From Nocardia ninae NBRC 108245 (lineage in GTDB: Bacteria; Actinomycetota; Actinomycetes; Mycobacteriales; Mycobacteriaceae): a stretch of 64,000 nt of DNA. Under the pieces are notes generated by a model. The model worked only from the letters and a program-made list of their open reading frames with translations, searched no databases and was not told the origin of the DNA. The stretch spans positions 102,329 through 166,328 of the forward strand of contig NZ_BJXA01000009.1 of assembly GCF_007990755.1 (NCBI RefSeq), given 5' to 3'. Below, in pieces: positions 15,252 to 22,401 of the stretch; position 1 is the stretch's first letter, and each line of letters opens with the position of its first letter. The position numbers and the translations under genes are program-made.

Positions 15252-16799
15252 TTGCGTTGGCTACTGATTCCCATGCAACCCACACCGAACGGCCGCCTGC
15301 ACATCGGGCACGGAGGCGGACCGTACCTGCGAGCCGATGTCATCGCCCGCGCGTTGCGCCGCGACGGCGAACACGTCGAGATCATCAGCGGCAGTGATGC
15401 TTACGAGAACTGGGTACTCGCCGATGGCCTCGCCACTGGGCGCACGCCCGAACAGACCTGCGCGGTGTATCACGCAGGGATCAAATCTGATCTGGATCGG
15501 CTTGGTGTCGAGCTGAATCTGTGGGTCGACCCTCTCAGCGCCGAGCACAACAGTGGCTACGTCCACGTTCAGGAACGATTGCTCTCGACGCTGTCTGATA
15601 GTGGTCGCGCCGAGCTGTTCACCGAGCGGGTGCCTTTGGGTGTGGAATCCGGTCGGCCGCTGATGGGAGTGTGGATCGCGGGCGAGTGCCCCAACTGTGG
15701 CGCGGCGGCAGGCGGGAACTCCTGTACCGCATGCAGTGACAGCTTCTCCCCCGACTTGCTGCGCAATCCGCGCTCGCGGTTGACGAACGAGCAGATCACT
15801 TGGGTTGATCGCCCGAATTGGTTCGCTCCTGCCCCCCGCGCGGTGTTGGAAGCGTTGGCCGCTACCGGCCTGCCGGGGCAGTTCCAGGTTCCGGTGCAGA
15901 CGTTCCTCGACAGAAAGGGCGCGCGAATCCGGTTGTCGCTGCCTGGCGAATGGGGCGTGCCTAGCTCGCTGGCTCCGACTGATTCGGTGCTGTCGAACAC
16001 CTACTACGGCTATAGCGTGTATTGTGGCCAGCTCTACAGCGACCTGCGTTCCGGTGTCGGCAACGCGTTGGACCGCGATTCCGGAGTCACCGTGGTCGGG
16101 CTGTTCGGCAGCGACAACTCGATCGCCGGGTTGGTGGCTCCGCAGGTGCTGGCGGTTGGTACCGCGTTCAAGGCGTTCGACCACACGGTGATCAACCACA
16201 TGCTGCATTTCGAGGGCCGCAAATGCAGCACCAGCCAGCAACACGGCATCTGGATCGAAGACGTGATCGACAAGACCAACGTCAGCAGCGACGAGCTGCG
16301 CTACTGCCTGACCCAAATCCCGTTGGACCGCAACGTTTCCGACATCGATACCGGAAGGATCGTCACCACGGTCAACCGGCTGAGGGTGTGGCGAACAGCC
16401 ACATTGGGGCCGGTGCTGGAGGCGCTGAAGCCTGGTGCCAGCACTCCGACAGCGCCAGTTGAGTTGCGGGCAGCACTTGAGCGCCAACAGCAATACTTGC
16501 GACCTCCGGTGGTGGACCTGGTCGATGCAACCGATGTTCTGACTGACTGGATGTTCAAGCGCGATCCCCAGCATTGCGAGACTGAGGCCGTTGCCGAATG
16601 GCTGCTCGGTGTCGCACTTCTGGGCGCGCCGATCCTGCCGATATTGGCCGGGCAGCTGTGGACGGAACTCGGGTTGCCTGGTGTCCCATCGCGTTCCGTA
16701 CTGAATCACGCGGTGCAGCTGTCTCGAACGTCAGCGGGGCTTGATCTGAGGATGCATACGCCTCTGAATGCCGAGGACATCGCGGGCATCGCCAGATAG
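15252..16799 (+). CDS. MetRS-like class I aminoacyl-tRNA synthetase paralogue
   Basis: 515 aa. The TTG at 15252 is preferred: GAAAGGGG precedes it and the protein then begins directly with the Rossmann strand. HIGH is intact (residues 17-20 in 'GRLHIGHGGG'). A zinc knuckle has four Cys (146, 149, 158, 161), as in MetRS. 'GLFGSDNS' takes the place of the MetRS 'GKDN' strand, and the KMSKS loop is altered to 'RKCSTS' (324-328). A reduced helical C-terminal region follows. Smaller than a standard MetRS core and divergent in anticodon-binding parts. Likely an amino-acid-activating ligase in the pathway (compare MshC, a CysRS-type enzyme that joins Cys to a glucosamine). A drug-resistant synthetase is the alternative. 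Confidence 0.75.
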   Translation: MRWLLIPMQPTPNGRLHIGHGGGPYLRADVIARALRRDGEHVEIISGSDAYENWVLADGLATGRTPEQTCAVYHAGIKSDLDRLGVELNLWVDPLSAEHNSGYVHVQERLLSTLSDSGRAELFTERVPLGVESGRPLMGVWIAGECPNCGAAAGGNSCTACSDSFSPDLLRNPRSRLTNEQITWVDRPNWFAPAPRAVLEALAATGLPGQFQVPVQTFLDRKGARIRLSLPGEWGVPSSLAPTDSVLSNTYYGYSVYCGQLYSDLRSGVGNALDRDSGVTVVGLFGSDNSIAGLVAPQVLAVGTAFKAFDHTVINHMLHFEGRKCSTSQQHGIWIEDVIDKTNVSSDELRYCLTQIPLDRNVSDIDTGRIVTTVNRLRVWRTATLGPVLEALKPGASTPTAPVELRAALERQQQYLRPPVVDLVDATDVLTDWMFKRDPQHCETEAVAEWLLGVALLGAPILPILAGQLWTELGLPGVPSRSVLNHAVQLSRTSAGLDLRMHTPLNAEDIAGIAR

Positions 16800-16813
16800 C
16801 CGCGAACACCAAG

Positions 16814-16844
16814 GCGGGGCGGGCAGTGTGCCCGCCCCGCTTTT
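16814..16844 (+). terminator. Intrinsic terminator before the dapF-like gene
   Basis: An 11-bp GC-rich stem (GCGGGGCGGGC with GCCCGCCCCGC), loop AGTGT, then TTTTGTTT. It lies 22 bases before the next start codon. Confidence 0.85.
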
Positions 16845-16866
16845 GTTTGAAAGGAGCAGTGACATC

Positions 16867-17655
16867 ATGTATTTCGACAAACTGCACGGGGCTGGCAATG
16901 ACTTCATTCTCGTCGACAGCGTCGAAGCCGGTTGGGCAGATAGAGCAGAAGAGCTGTGCGCTCGCCGCACCGGCATTGGTGCGGACGGACTGGTCATTGT
17001 CAGTCGGCTCAGCGCCGATCCGGTGGTTGTGGATGTGGCGGTGTTCAACCGCGATGGTTCGGTCGGTCCCATGTGCGGCAATGCGTTGCGCTGTGTGGCG
17101 TGGGTCGTGGCCAGGGACTCGTCGGTGGCGGAGATGACGCTGATCATGTCCGGCGTTGAGCATCAGGCGCGGGTAGACGCTGCGGGGGTATGGGTGACCG
17201 CCGAGGTCGGCGAGGTTCACTCGGAGTTCCTGCGTGCCGAGGTGGATGGGCACACGATGTGGTTCGACTCGGCTTACACCGGCACCGAGCACATGGTGAC
17301 GATCGTGGAGAACGTCGATGAGGTCGATGTAGTCCGATGGGGCCGGGTAGTTCGCCACGATCGCGCACTTCCGTTGGGAGCGAACGTCAACTTCATCGAA
17401 GCTGTCGGCCCTCGAGAGCTCAAGATCCGGACCTATGAACGAGGAGTGGAGCAGGAGACCCTGTCCTGTGGCAGTGGAGCCGTTGCTGCGGCGGCGATTG
17501 CGAGTACACGTGATCTTCTCGAAGGTGATGGGCAGATAACCGTCCACAATCGTTCCGGGACACCACTGTTGGTGCGTCCCCACTCCGTACGGACCGCCCG
17601 AACTCGCTGGCTCGGCGGCCCTGTTACCCACGTCTTCTCCGGTCGGCTGACCTAG
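16867..17655 (+). CDS. dapF: Diaminopimelate-epimerase-like protein (DapF family)
   Basis: 262 aa from the ATG at 16867 with GAAAGGAG upstream. It opens with the family signature 'KLHGAGNDF'. The two catalytic cysteines are Cys70 in 'NRDGSVGPMCGNALRC' and Cys201 in 'ERGVEQETLSCGSG'. Length is a little below usual DapF (about 275). It should be a cofactor-independent amino-acid epimerase/racemase. A second copy beside GlmS and an amino-acid ligase suggests inversion of an amino-acid stereocentre in the cassette product rather than lysine or cell-wall supply. Last gene of the plus-strand block. Confidence 0.8.
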   Translation: MYFDKLHGAGNDFILVDSVEAGWADRAEELCARRTGIGADGLVIVSRLSADPVVVDVAVFNRDGSVGPMCGNALRCVAWVVARDSSVAEMTLIMSGVEHQARVDAAGVWVTAEVGEVHSEFLRAEVDGHTMWFDSAYTGTEHMVTIVENVDEVDVVRWGRVVRHDRALPLGANVNFIEAVGPRELKIRTYERGVEQETLSCGSGAVAAAAIASTRDLLEGDGQITVHNRSGTPLLVRPHSVRTARTRWLGGPVTHVFSGRLT

Positions 17656-17719
17656 CCTGCTGCCCGCAATCCCAATCGGAACGGCGAGCCGCAGGCGGAG
17701 TACCTCGGTGAGAAGCCGG

Positions 17720-18040
17720 TCAGCGGCGGGTGGTGTCGATGATGTTGGGGAAGCTGCTGGCGGCTCCTGAGCGGCGGCCGTTGGTGCGGATGTCCCAGCG
17801 GGTTCCGGGTGTCAGCTGCGCGTAGCGGTCGAAAGACCGGTTGCCTGCGCCGTATCCGTCGTTGACTGAGAACGTTCCGCAGGAGGTGATGACGCGTTTG
17901 TCGCCTTGGCGGCCGTCGATGATCATGCGGTCTTCGATGCGGCAGTTGGTGTGGAGTTGTTCGTTGCCGGGCGAGCAGCCGGTGGTGAGGGCCAGTGCTG
18001 CGAGAGTGGCCGCGATCAGTGCGGCGCGGGTGGTGGTCAT
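17720..18040 (-). CDS. Phage-type small lipoprotein
   Basis: 106 aa from the ATG at 18040 (GGAG nine bases upstream). It has a signal peptide with lipobox 'LTTGC' ending at Cys22, so it should be lipid-anchored outside the membrane. The mature part 'CGTFSVND...GNRSFDRYAQLTPGTRWDIRTNG...FPNII' follows the layout of small lipoproteins found in many phages. A role in superinfection exclusion is possible but unproven. It is the leftmost minus-strand gene, facing the cassette. Confidence 0.65.
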   Translation of the reverse strand: MTTTRAALIAATLAALALTTGCSPGNEQLHTNCRIEDRMIIDGRQGDKRVITSCGTFSVNDGYGAGNRSFDRYAQLTPGTRWDIRTNGRRSGAASSFPNIIDTTRR

Positions 18041-18060
18041 GGGGTGTTCTCCAGGTGTTG

Positions 18061-18082
18061 GGCCGCAGCGGATGCTGCGGCC
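18061..18082 (-). other. Hairpin between the lipoprotein gene and the gene at 18142
   Basis: A perfect 9-bp stem GGCCGCAGC/GCTGCGGCC with loop GGAT. It lies downstream of the minus-strand gene pair 18142-18872 and may terminate or protect its mRNA. No clear T-run. Confidence 0.45.
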
Positions 18083-18141
18083 GGGTGATCATCTTGCGGA
18101 GCTGGCCGGCATATGGTTGACCTGCGCTTTTCGTGCGGTGA

Positions 18142-18510
18142 TCAGGCTTTTTCCCAGATGTCGACGAGCTTGGTGGCGGGCCGGACTTCCTCGAATGCGC
18201 CGTCCCAGTGGCTGCCGCCGTGGGATTCGTAGACGCCGTGTTTGCGGAAGTGCTGGATATCGCGGTTCGTGTGTTCGACCTGGAAGACCATGTAGGTGGG
18301 CTTTTCCCAGTCGCCTTCGCCGCCGCCTTCGCAGTCGGACACGGTGATGCTCATGTCGCCGAGGGTGATTTTCGTGTCGTCGGACCAGACGAGGTGTTCA
18401 TGGACCGTCCACCAGCCCTGGCTACCCCGGTATTCCTGACGGACCTTGGGGTCACGCTCTCCGGTAGGCCAGTTCGCCAGCAGCTCTTCGAGTTCGGAGG
18501 CGGTGATCAC
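18142..18510 (-). CDS. Hypothetical protein, tandem paralogue of its upstream neighbour
   Basis: 122 aa from the GTG at 18510, overlapping the upstream stop (GTGA). The C-terminal half ('YMVFQVEHTNRDIQHFRKHGVYESHGG...EEVRPATKLVDIWEKA') matches the product of 18507-18872 position by position, so the pair is a tandem duplication. Cytoplasmic, acidic, Trp-containing. Function unknown. Confidence 0.65.
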   Translation of the reverse strand: MITASELEELLANWPTGERDPKVRQEYRGSQGWWTVHEHLVWSDDTKITLGDMSITVSDCEGGGEGDWEKPTYMVFQVEHTNRDIQHFRKHGVYESHGGSHWDGAFEEVRPATKLVDIWEKA

Positions 18511-18872
18511 GCGATGGCCTCCCACACGGTGACGACCTTGTCCACGCCGTGGACTTCCTCGGTCGGTCCTTCGTAGTAGCCGCCGTCGTGGGAGGCGTAC
18601 CAGCCGTTGCGCTTGAAGGTGCGGACCCTGTCGTGTTCGTCGGTGATGGTGAAGATGAACCAGTAGTCGTCGCCGGAGCCTTCGCCGCCGAAGTCGTCGA
18701 CGATGCGGGCGGTGCCGATGTTGGGCAGGATGGCGGCTTTGTCGCCGTAGCTGATGGCCTCGTAGAACTCGTCCCATGCGGTGTTGCTGGCGTCGCTGTG
18801 GTAGTCGTCATCCCAGTCCTCGTCGTCGAGGCGGGCAACGGCTGCGCCGATGTCATCGATGGTGTAGCTCAT
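18507..18872 (-). CDS. Hypothetical acidic protein, tandem paralogue of its neighbour
   Basis: 121 aa from the ATG at 18872. A copy of the 13-bp CACAACTGAATAG element lies 11 bases upstream and its 3' side provides the AGGGA binding site. C-terminal pattern 'FIFTITDEHDRVRTFKRNGWYASHDGGYYEGPTEEV...VWEAIA' is shared with the next gene. Strongly acidic N-terminus. Function unknown. Confidence 0.7.
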   Translation of the reverse strand: MSYTIDDIGAAVARLDDEDWDDDYHSDASNTAWDEFYEAISYGDKAAILPNIGTARIVDDFGGEGSGDDYWFIFTITDEHDRVRTFKRNGWYASHDGGYYEGPTEEVHGVDKVVTVWEAIA

Positions 18873-18883
18873 CGTCGTTTTCC

Positions 18884-18896
18884 CTATTCAGTTGTG
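18884..18896 (-). promoter_or_regulatory. Start-associated element CACAACTGAATAG, copy 1
   Basis: An exact 13/13 copy of the repeated element, followed by GGAAAACGACG and the ATG at 18872. It sits at the head of the 18142-18872 gene pair. Inferred to be a -10-type or start-associated expression signal. Confidence 0.6.
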
Positions 18897-19116
18897 GGTG
18901 TTTGGTTTTCAGTGGCGTTTGTGGATGAGCGGGCAGTCTGGTGTCGGAGCCGTTATTCCGGTTCGTTGCCAGCGCCTTCCGTGCGGGCTACGCTGTCGGC
19001 AACTCCCTTTCCGAGGACGACGCAAGAGCGTCGTTTGTGGCGAGAATCGGCGAGCCAGAGGACCGTCTACCCTGCGCACAGCGGGAGAGATATAGGCGGT
19101 CCTCGCTCATGGAAGT
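18897..19116. other. Spacer without a confident gene
   Basis: A 220-base gap between minus-strand genes. A plus-strand frame from GTG 18941 (68 codons, running antisense into the 3' end of the next gene) reads like protein over 'RAGYAVGNSLSEDDARASF' but has no binding site and the wrong polarity for this block. I leave it unannotated. The gap may instead hold the promoter for the genes leftwards of it. Confidence 0.4.
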
Positions 19117-20304
19117 TCACGCCGCAGTTGCGGTGACCGGTTCGTAGACCGTGCGGGTTTCGGTACGGGGTGTGACCTGGTAGAGCCTGCCGTCCCAGGT
19201 GCAGTCCCAGGAGTCCCAACAGCCGTCGATCCGGTAGTGGAGCTGCCCGCCCGTCTCGAAATCGATTGCCACGACCAGGTACTGGTGTGTCCTGCCAGCG
19301 TTGCAGCCGTGGTCGGTTTGGCGAACGTGGCCCAGGCCGGGGACATCGAAGCCGTCCGGGTGCTTCGCGCACATGTCCCTGATGGCCATCCAGCCGGTGC
19401 CGGGTCCATACGAGGTGTCGAATTCGTGGGCGAGCAACAGCCGCTCGACGTGCTTGTCATCCATGTCGGTTGTTTCCTTCCGGGCGGGGAGATCGGTTGG
19501 TGCGGTATCGAGTTCGATCAGGTAGCTGGTGTTGGAGAGGTGGTGGGCCAGGTAGTCGTGGTCGGGGCGCAGGAACGTCAGGTAGTTCTCGGCGACGAAG
19601 CGGGAGGACCAGCCTTTGAGCAGGCTGGTGATGGTGCGTTGCAGCGCCCACCTGTAGGCCCACGTCGGGGATGCGGTGTAGCCGGAGGGGATGAGGATGC
19701 GCTCCAGCGCGGTCGCATAGATCTCCTCCCGAAACAGTCGGACCTTCTCTTCGAATGCCAGTGCGCGGATCTTGCCCATGTCCATCTCGACTTCCGCGCC
19801 ATCACGAAGCACGTTCTCGTACAAAGGCTTTCCGGGCGTGTAGGCCACCGACCGGTGCAGGCTGTCGTGGTCGTAACGTCGTTGCACAGCGTCGGTGAAG
19901 AACGAGCGGCTGTCCTGGTTGAGGTTGATGGGTTTGCGTCCGTGCAGCCGTTCCCAGGCCGGGCGCAGCAGCTTGTAGAGGTCCTCGTCGACCTTGCCGC
20001 CGCAGGCGCGCAGGATCACGAAGTCGCGCATGTGTTTGCGCCAGGAGCCGTTGCGCAGCTCCCACGCCGAGTGGCTGAGCTTGAGCGTTGTCAACTCGTC
20101 GAGCGTGGCCACGCGGTTGGTACCTTCGGGCAGCCAATCCTCGAAGGTCACGTCCCACAAGATGTCGACCTTGAAGCCGAAATCCTCATTGCCGATACGC
20201 ATTTCGACGTTGTCGGCGATGTAATCCCAGTCCTTGGGGTCGCGACCGAAATCCACGCGATGTGAGTGGGCCGCCCATGACCCGATCAGCAGAGTGCGCA
20301 TCAA
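19117..20304 (-). CDS. Nucleotidyltransferase-like protein (phage DUF7275 type) with extra C-terminal domain
   Basis: 395 aa from the ATG at 20304. The N-terminus 'LLIGSWAAHSHRVDFGRDPKDWDYI' with a later 'FKVDILWDV' has the G-S...D-W-D spacing of nucleotidyltransferase-superfamily proteins in large phages. The middle is helical and rich in His/Asp/Arg. The last about 115 residues, after 'ETTDMDDKHVERLLL', form a separate Cys/Trp-containing module and could be a fused gene. It is the distal gene of the block with Pnkp and RNA ligase, so a role in RNA end repair is plausible but inferred. Confidence 0.5.
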   Translation of the reverse strand: MMRTLLIGSWAAHSHRVDFGRDPKDWDYIADNVEMRIGNEDFGFKVDILWDVTFEDWLPEGTNRVATLDELTTLKLSHSAWELRNGSWRKHMRDFVILRACGGKVDEDLYKLLRPAWERLHGRKPINLNQDSRSFFTDAVQRRYDHDSLHRSVAYTPGKPLYENVLRDGAEVEMDMGKIRALAFEEKVRLFREEIYATALERILIPSGYTASPTWAYRWALQRTITSLLKGWSSRFVAENYLTFLRPDHDYLAHHLSNTSYLIELDTAPTDLPARKETTDMDDKHVERLLLAHEFDTSYGPGTGWMAIRDMCAKHPDGFDVPGLGHVRQTDHGCNAGRTHQYLVVAIDFETGGQLHYRIDGCWDSWDCTWDGRLYQVTPRTETRTVYEPVTATAA

Positions 20305-20630
20305 GCCGCCTGCTTGTAGTGCACGGCGTGGAGGAGTTGGCGGGCGTAGCTGACCGCGCCGACGACGATGGCGTTTTCCACGGTCATGCCCAGGTATTCG
20401 GCGGCTTCGTAGCAGACGGCCAGCTCGTCGTCGGTGAACCGCAGATCCATGCTCTCGACAGTCGGTCCTGTCCGCTCCAACCTGGCGAACACGGTGTCGA
20501 AGGTGTCGGTGGTCGGAAGGGTGCCGGAAGCGAGCAGCGGGCGTTCGATCTCGGTCACGAAGTACCGGATGACGGCGCAGAAGTCCCGGACACGCTCGCT
20601 GTGCGTGGGGTTGGTCAAGTCAGTGTCCAA
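20301..20630 (-). CDS. Small helical hypothetical protein
   Basis: 109 aa from the TTG at 20630, overlapping the upstream gene by 11 bases and the downstream gene by four. Helical, with 'FTDDELAVCYEAAEYLGMTVENAIVVG' in the C-half. No motif recognised. Confidence 0.6.
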   Translation of the reverse strand: MDTDLTNPTHSERVRDFCAVIRYFVTEIERPLLASGTLPTTDTFDTVFARLERTGPTVESMDLRFTDDELAVCYEAAEYLGMTVENAIVVGAVSYARQLLHAVHYKQAA

Positions 20631-20892
20631 TCGTCGTGCCCATGGCGTGGTAGAGGTCCACGCGGGGCGGCAGGATGTTGAGAATGTGTGCGGCGGTGTA
20701 CACCACAGCGAACGTCGTTGCAGTGCGGTGTCTTTCGAGGAGACGATCGAAGGCGTGGGAGATGAGTTGCCCTTCGGGGGCGGCGATCTCGTAGGCCAGG
20801 ATCGCCACCGCCAAGCCGATGAGTGCTCGCTCCCCCGTGAGGTGCCGTCTCCACACGATCGGTCCGGTCGTGGCCGGTGTGGGTGAATCCAT
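20620..20892 (-). CDS. Small membrane protein of actinophage type
   Basis: 90 aa from the ATG at 20892. 'WRRHLTGERALIGLAVAILAYEIAAPEGQLISHAFDRLLERH' then a second hydrophobic stretch 'FAVVYTAAHILNIL' gives two probable membrane helices. The pattern fits a family of small actinophage membrane proteins (DUF7427-like). Function unknown; a holin-like role cannot be excluded, although no lysin is adjacent. Confidence 0.6.
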   Translation of the reverse strand: MDSPTPATTGPIVWRRHLTGERALIGLAVAILAYEIAAPEGQLISHAFDRLLERHRTATTFAVVYTAAHILNILPPRVDLYHAMGTTIGH

Positions 20893-20897
20893 GCCGG

Positions 20898-21125
20898 TTA
20901 CCGGGTGAGCAGGGTTTCGAGTTCAGCGAAGATCGGCTTGGCCAGTTCCCGCATGGTTTCGCGGATCTGGCCTTGCACGTCGGCCAGGTCGGCGGCCGAG
21001 GGCTCGGGGCTGGCCGAGAGTTCGTGGTCGACGACGATCAGCCAGATGTCTGCGAGGGGGCAGACTTCGCCGAGCTGGTAGGTCACGGCGTAGAGCGCGG
21101 CGAGGCGCTTCTGGAGATCAGTCAC
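20898..21125 (-). CDS. Small helical hypothetical protein
   Basis: 75 aa from the GTG at 21125, which lies inside the last codons of the Cys-rich peptide gene (21118-21255). Amphipathic helices with one Cys. No family recognised. Confidence 0.5.
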   Translation of the reverse strand: MTDLQKRLAALYAVTYQLGEVCPLADIWLIVVDHELSASPEPSAADLADVQGQIRETMRELAKPIFAELETLLTR

Positions 21126-21255
21126 AGTCGAAGTCCTCAGTCTCGCGCGGGTATTCGTCGTCGGCGTCGTATCCGTCGTAATCGGTGTAGTAGTCGCCGC
21201 AGTCGCATTCGCACGGCTTGCCGAAACGGGGCTCATAGGGATCGCAGCCGCTCAC
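21118..21255 (-). CDS. 45-aa acidic Cys/Tyr-rich peptide
   Basis: A GTG at 21255 reads 45 codons. The first part has Cys4 and then C-E-C-D-C within 'GKPCECDCGDYYTDYDGY'. The second half is almost all Asp, Glu and Tyr and ends in Cys-Asp. The start overlaps the upstream stop (GTGA), and the end overlaps the next gene by eight bases, so it fits a translationally coupled operon. Could bind metal or mimic nucleic acid; no function is known. Confidence 0.5.
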   Translation of the reverse strand: MSGCDPYEPRFGKPCECDCGDYYTDYDGYDADDEYPRETEDFDCD

Positions 21256-21473
21256 CGGGTCTCCTCCAAGTCGATGATGAAACGCAGCCCGAACCGGCGC
21301 GCGATCAGGTCGAGGTGGCGCAGCAGCTGGCCCGCGATGGCGAGCAGTTCTCCAATCGGAGGTTGGCCCCCGCCATCGGCCGGGGTGTCTGCCAGGGGGA
21401 TGCCGATCACCTTCGCGGGTGCGGGTTCGCGCTGGAACCGGTCGGCCACGGGGTTCGGGTCAGAAGCTGGCAT
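21252..21473 (-). CDS. Small hypothetical protein
   Basis: 73 aa from the ATG at 21473, overlapping the end of the Pnkp-like gene by 14 bases. Pro-rich N-terminus and a helical C-terminus 'GELLAIAGQLLRHLDLIARRFG'. No motif recognised. Confidence 0.55.
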   Translation of the reverse strand: MPASDPNPVADRFQREPAPAKVIGIPLADTPADGGGQPPIGELLAIAGQLLRHLDLIARRFGLRFIIDLEETR

Positions 21474-22398
21474 CAGGGTCTCCCACCCGGAACACGGTGA
21501 GCCCCAAGGCATGCCACATCCGGACAACCTGCTGCCGGTCGTCGATGACACCGATGATGTGGTAGCGGTCGCGGACCTCATCGAACATCTTGTACTTGAC
21601 GACCGCGTCGGGCCTCTTGTCTCCCTCGTCGCGCAAAGACAGTTCGTCCCAGGCGATTTCCTCGTTGTCGAGCCACTGGGCGCAGTCTTCGATGCAGATG
21701 TCGTCGCGTCCGGAGAAGATCAGGATGTTGATGCCGTCGTTACCGGTGTCGTAGTCGTGGTCGCGGTCGTAGTGCCAGGCAAGGGCGTTGACAAGGGTCT
21801 TGGTGGCCTCGATGACCGGGTCTTCGAGGACGCGGGTGTAGTCGAACGGATTGCGCCAGGAGTTGTCGGCCAGTGTGCCGTCGAGGTCGACGATGATGGC
21901 CCTGGGCTTGGTCACGTCCGGCACGTACGGGGTCAGGTCGAGCCGGTCGAAGGTGGGGGTGATCGGTGGCCACGGCGGCGGGAACCGCCGGAAGTAGTCC
22001 TTGATCGCTTCCGCCGGAACGGTGTGCCCGCCAGCGGCGGCGCGGGCCTCGACGTTGGCGATGCACTGCTCTTCGGTCGCGACCACATCCAGGCAGCGGA
22101 ACTGCGCGCCGTGGGCGTGTGCGAAGTCGGCCCAGCGGCGACCGTCGCGGACGCGTCCATGGGTGGCGTCGATGATCGGGCTCCAGCCTTTGCGAAGCCC
22201 TACTTCGGCGCACGCGGTCATCAGCTCGGTGATCAGGTTTTCCTGCCGGTAGGACAGGATGCCGGACTGGCCGAAGACCATCCGCCGGAAGTCGTCGCGG
22301 GAGAAGCGGGCGGAGCCGGGTTCGGAGCGGACCAGGGAGTACGCGAGTTCGGTCTTACCTGCGCCTTGCGGGCCGCGCATGATGGAAAGTGTTGTCAT
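21460..22398 (-). CDS. Polynucleotide 5'-kinase/3'-phosphatase (T4 Pnkp-like)
   Basis: 312 aa, close to the 301 aa of T4 Pnkp, with the same domain order. The N-terminal kinase has P-loop 'GPQGAGKT' (residues 9-16) and 'FSRDDFRR'. The C-terminal HAD-type phosphatase has 'VDLDGTLAD' (Asp171, Asp173) and a later 'GVIDDRQQVV' acidic motif. It should phosphorylate 5'-OH ends and remove 3'-phosphates from RNA. With the RNA ligase at 23350-24666 it forms an end-healing and sealing pair as in T4, where it repairs host-cleaved tRNA. Confidence 0.85.
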   Translation of the reverse strand: MTTLSIMRGPQGAGKTELAYSLVRSEPGSARFSRDDFRRMVFGQSGILSYRQENLITELMTACAEVGLRKGWSPIIDATHGRVRDGRRWADFAHAHGAQFRCLDVVATEEQCIANVEARAAAGGHTVPAEAIKDYFRRFPPPWPPITPTFDRLDLTPYVPDVTKPRAIIVDLDGTLADNSWRNPFDYTRVLEDPVIEATKTLVNALAWHYDRDHDYDTGNDGINILIFSGRDDICIEDCAQWLDNEEIAWDELSLRDEGDKRPDAVVKYKMFDEVRDRYHIIGVIDDRQQVVRMWHALGLTVFRVGDPDASF

Positions 22399-22401
22399 TG
22401 T

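Noticed and set aside
15261-16709. 482-codon minus-strand frame opposite the MetRS-like gene
   Set aside because: No domain and no binding site; it mirrors the true gene.
16867-17655. dapF as the host housekeeping gene
   Set aside because: It lies inside the integrated element with cassette genes, far from the chromosomal block, and is shorter than usual; a paralogue is more likely, though the host genome was not available to confirm.
18941-19147. 68-codon plus-strand frame in a minus-strand block
   Set aside because: Reads somewhat like protein but lacks a binding site and runs antisense into the nucleotidyltransferase-like gene; kept only as a note on the spacer.
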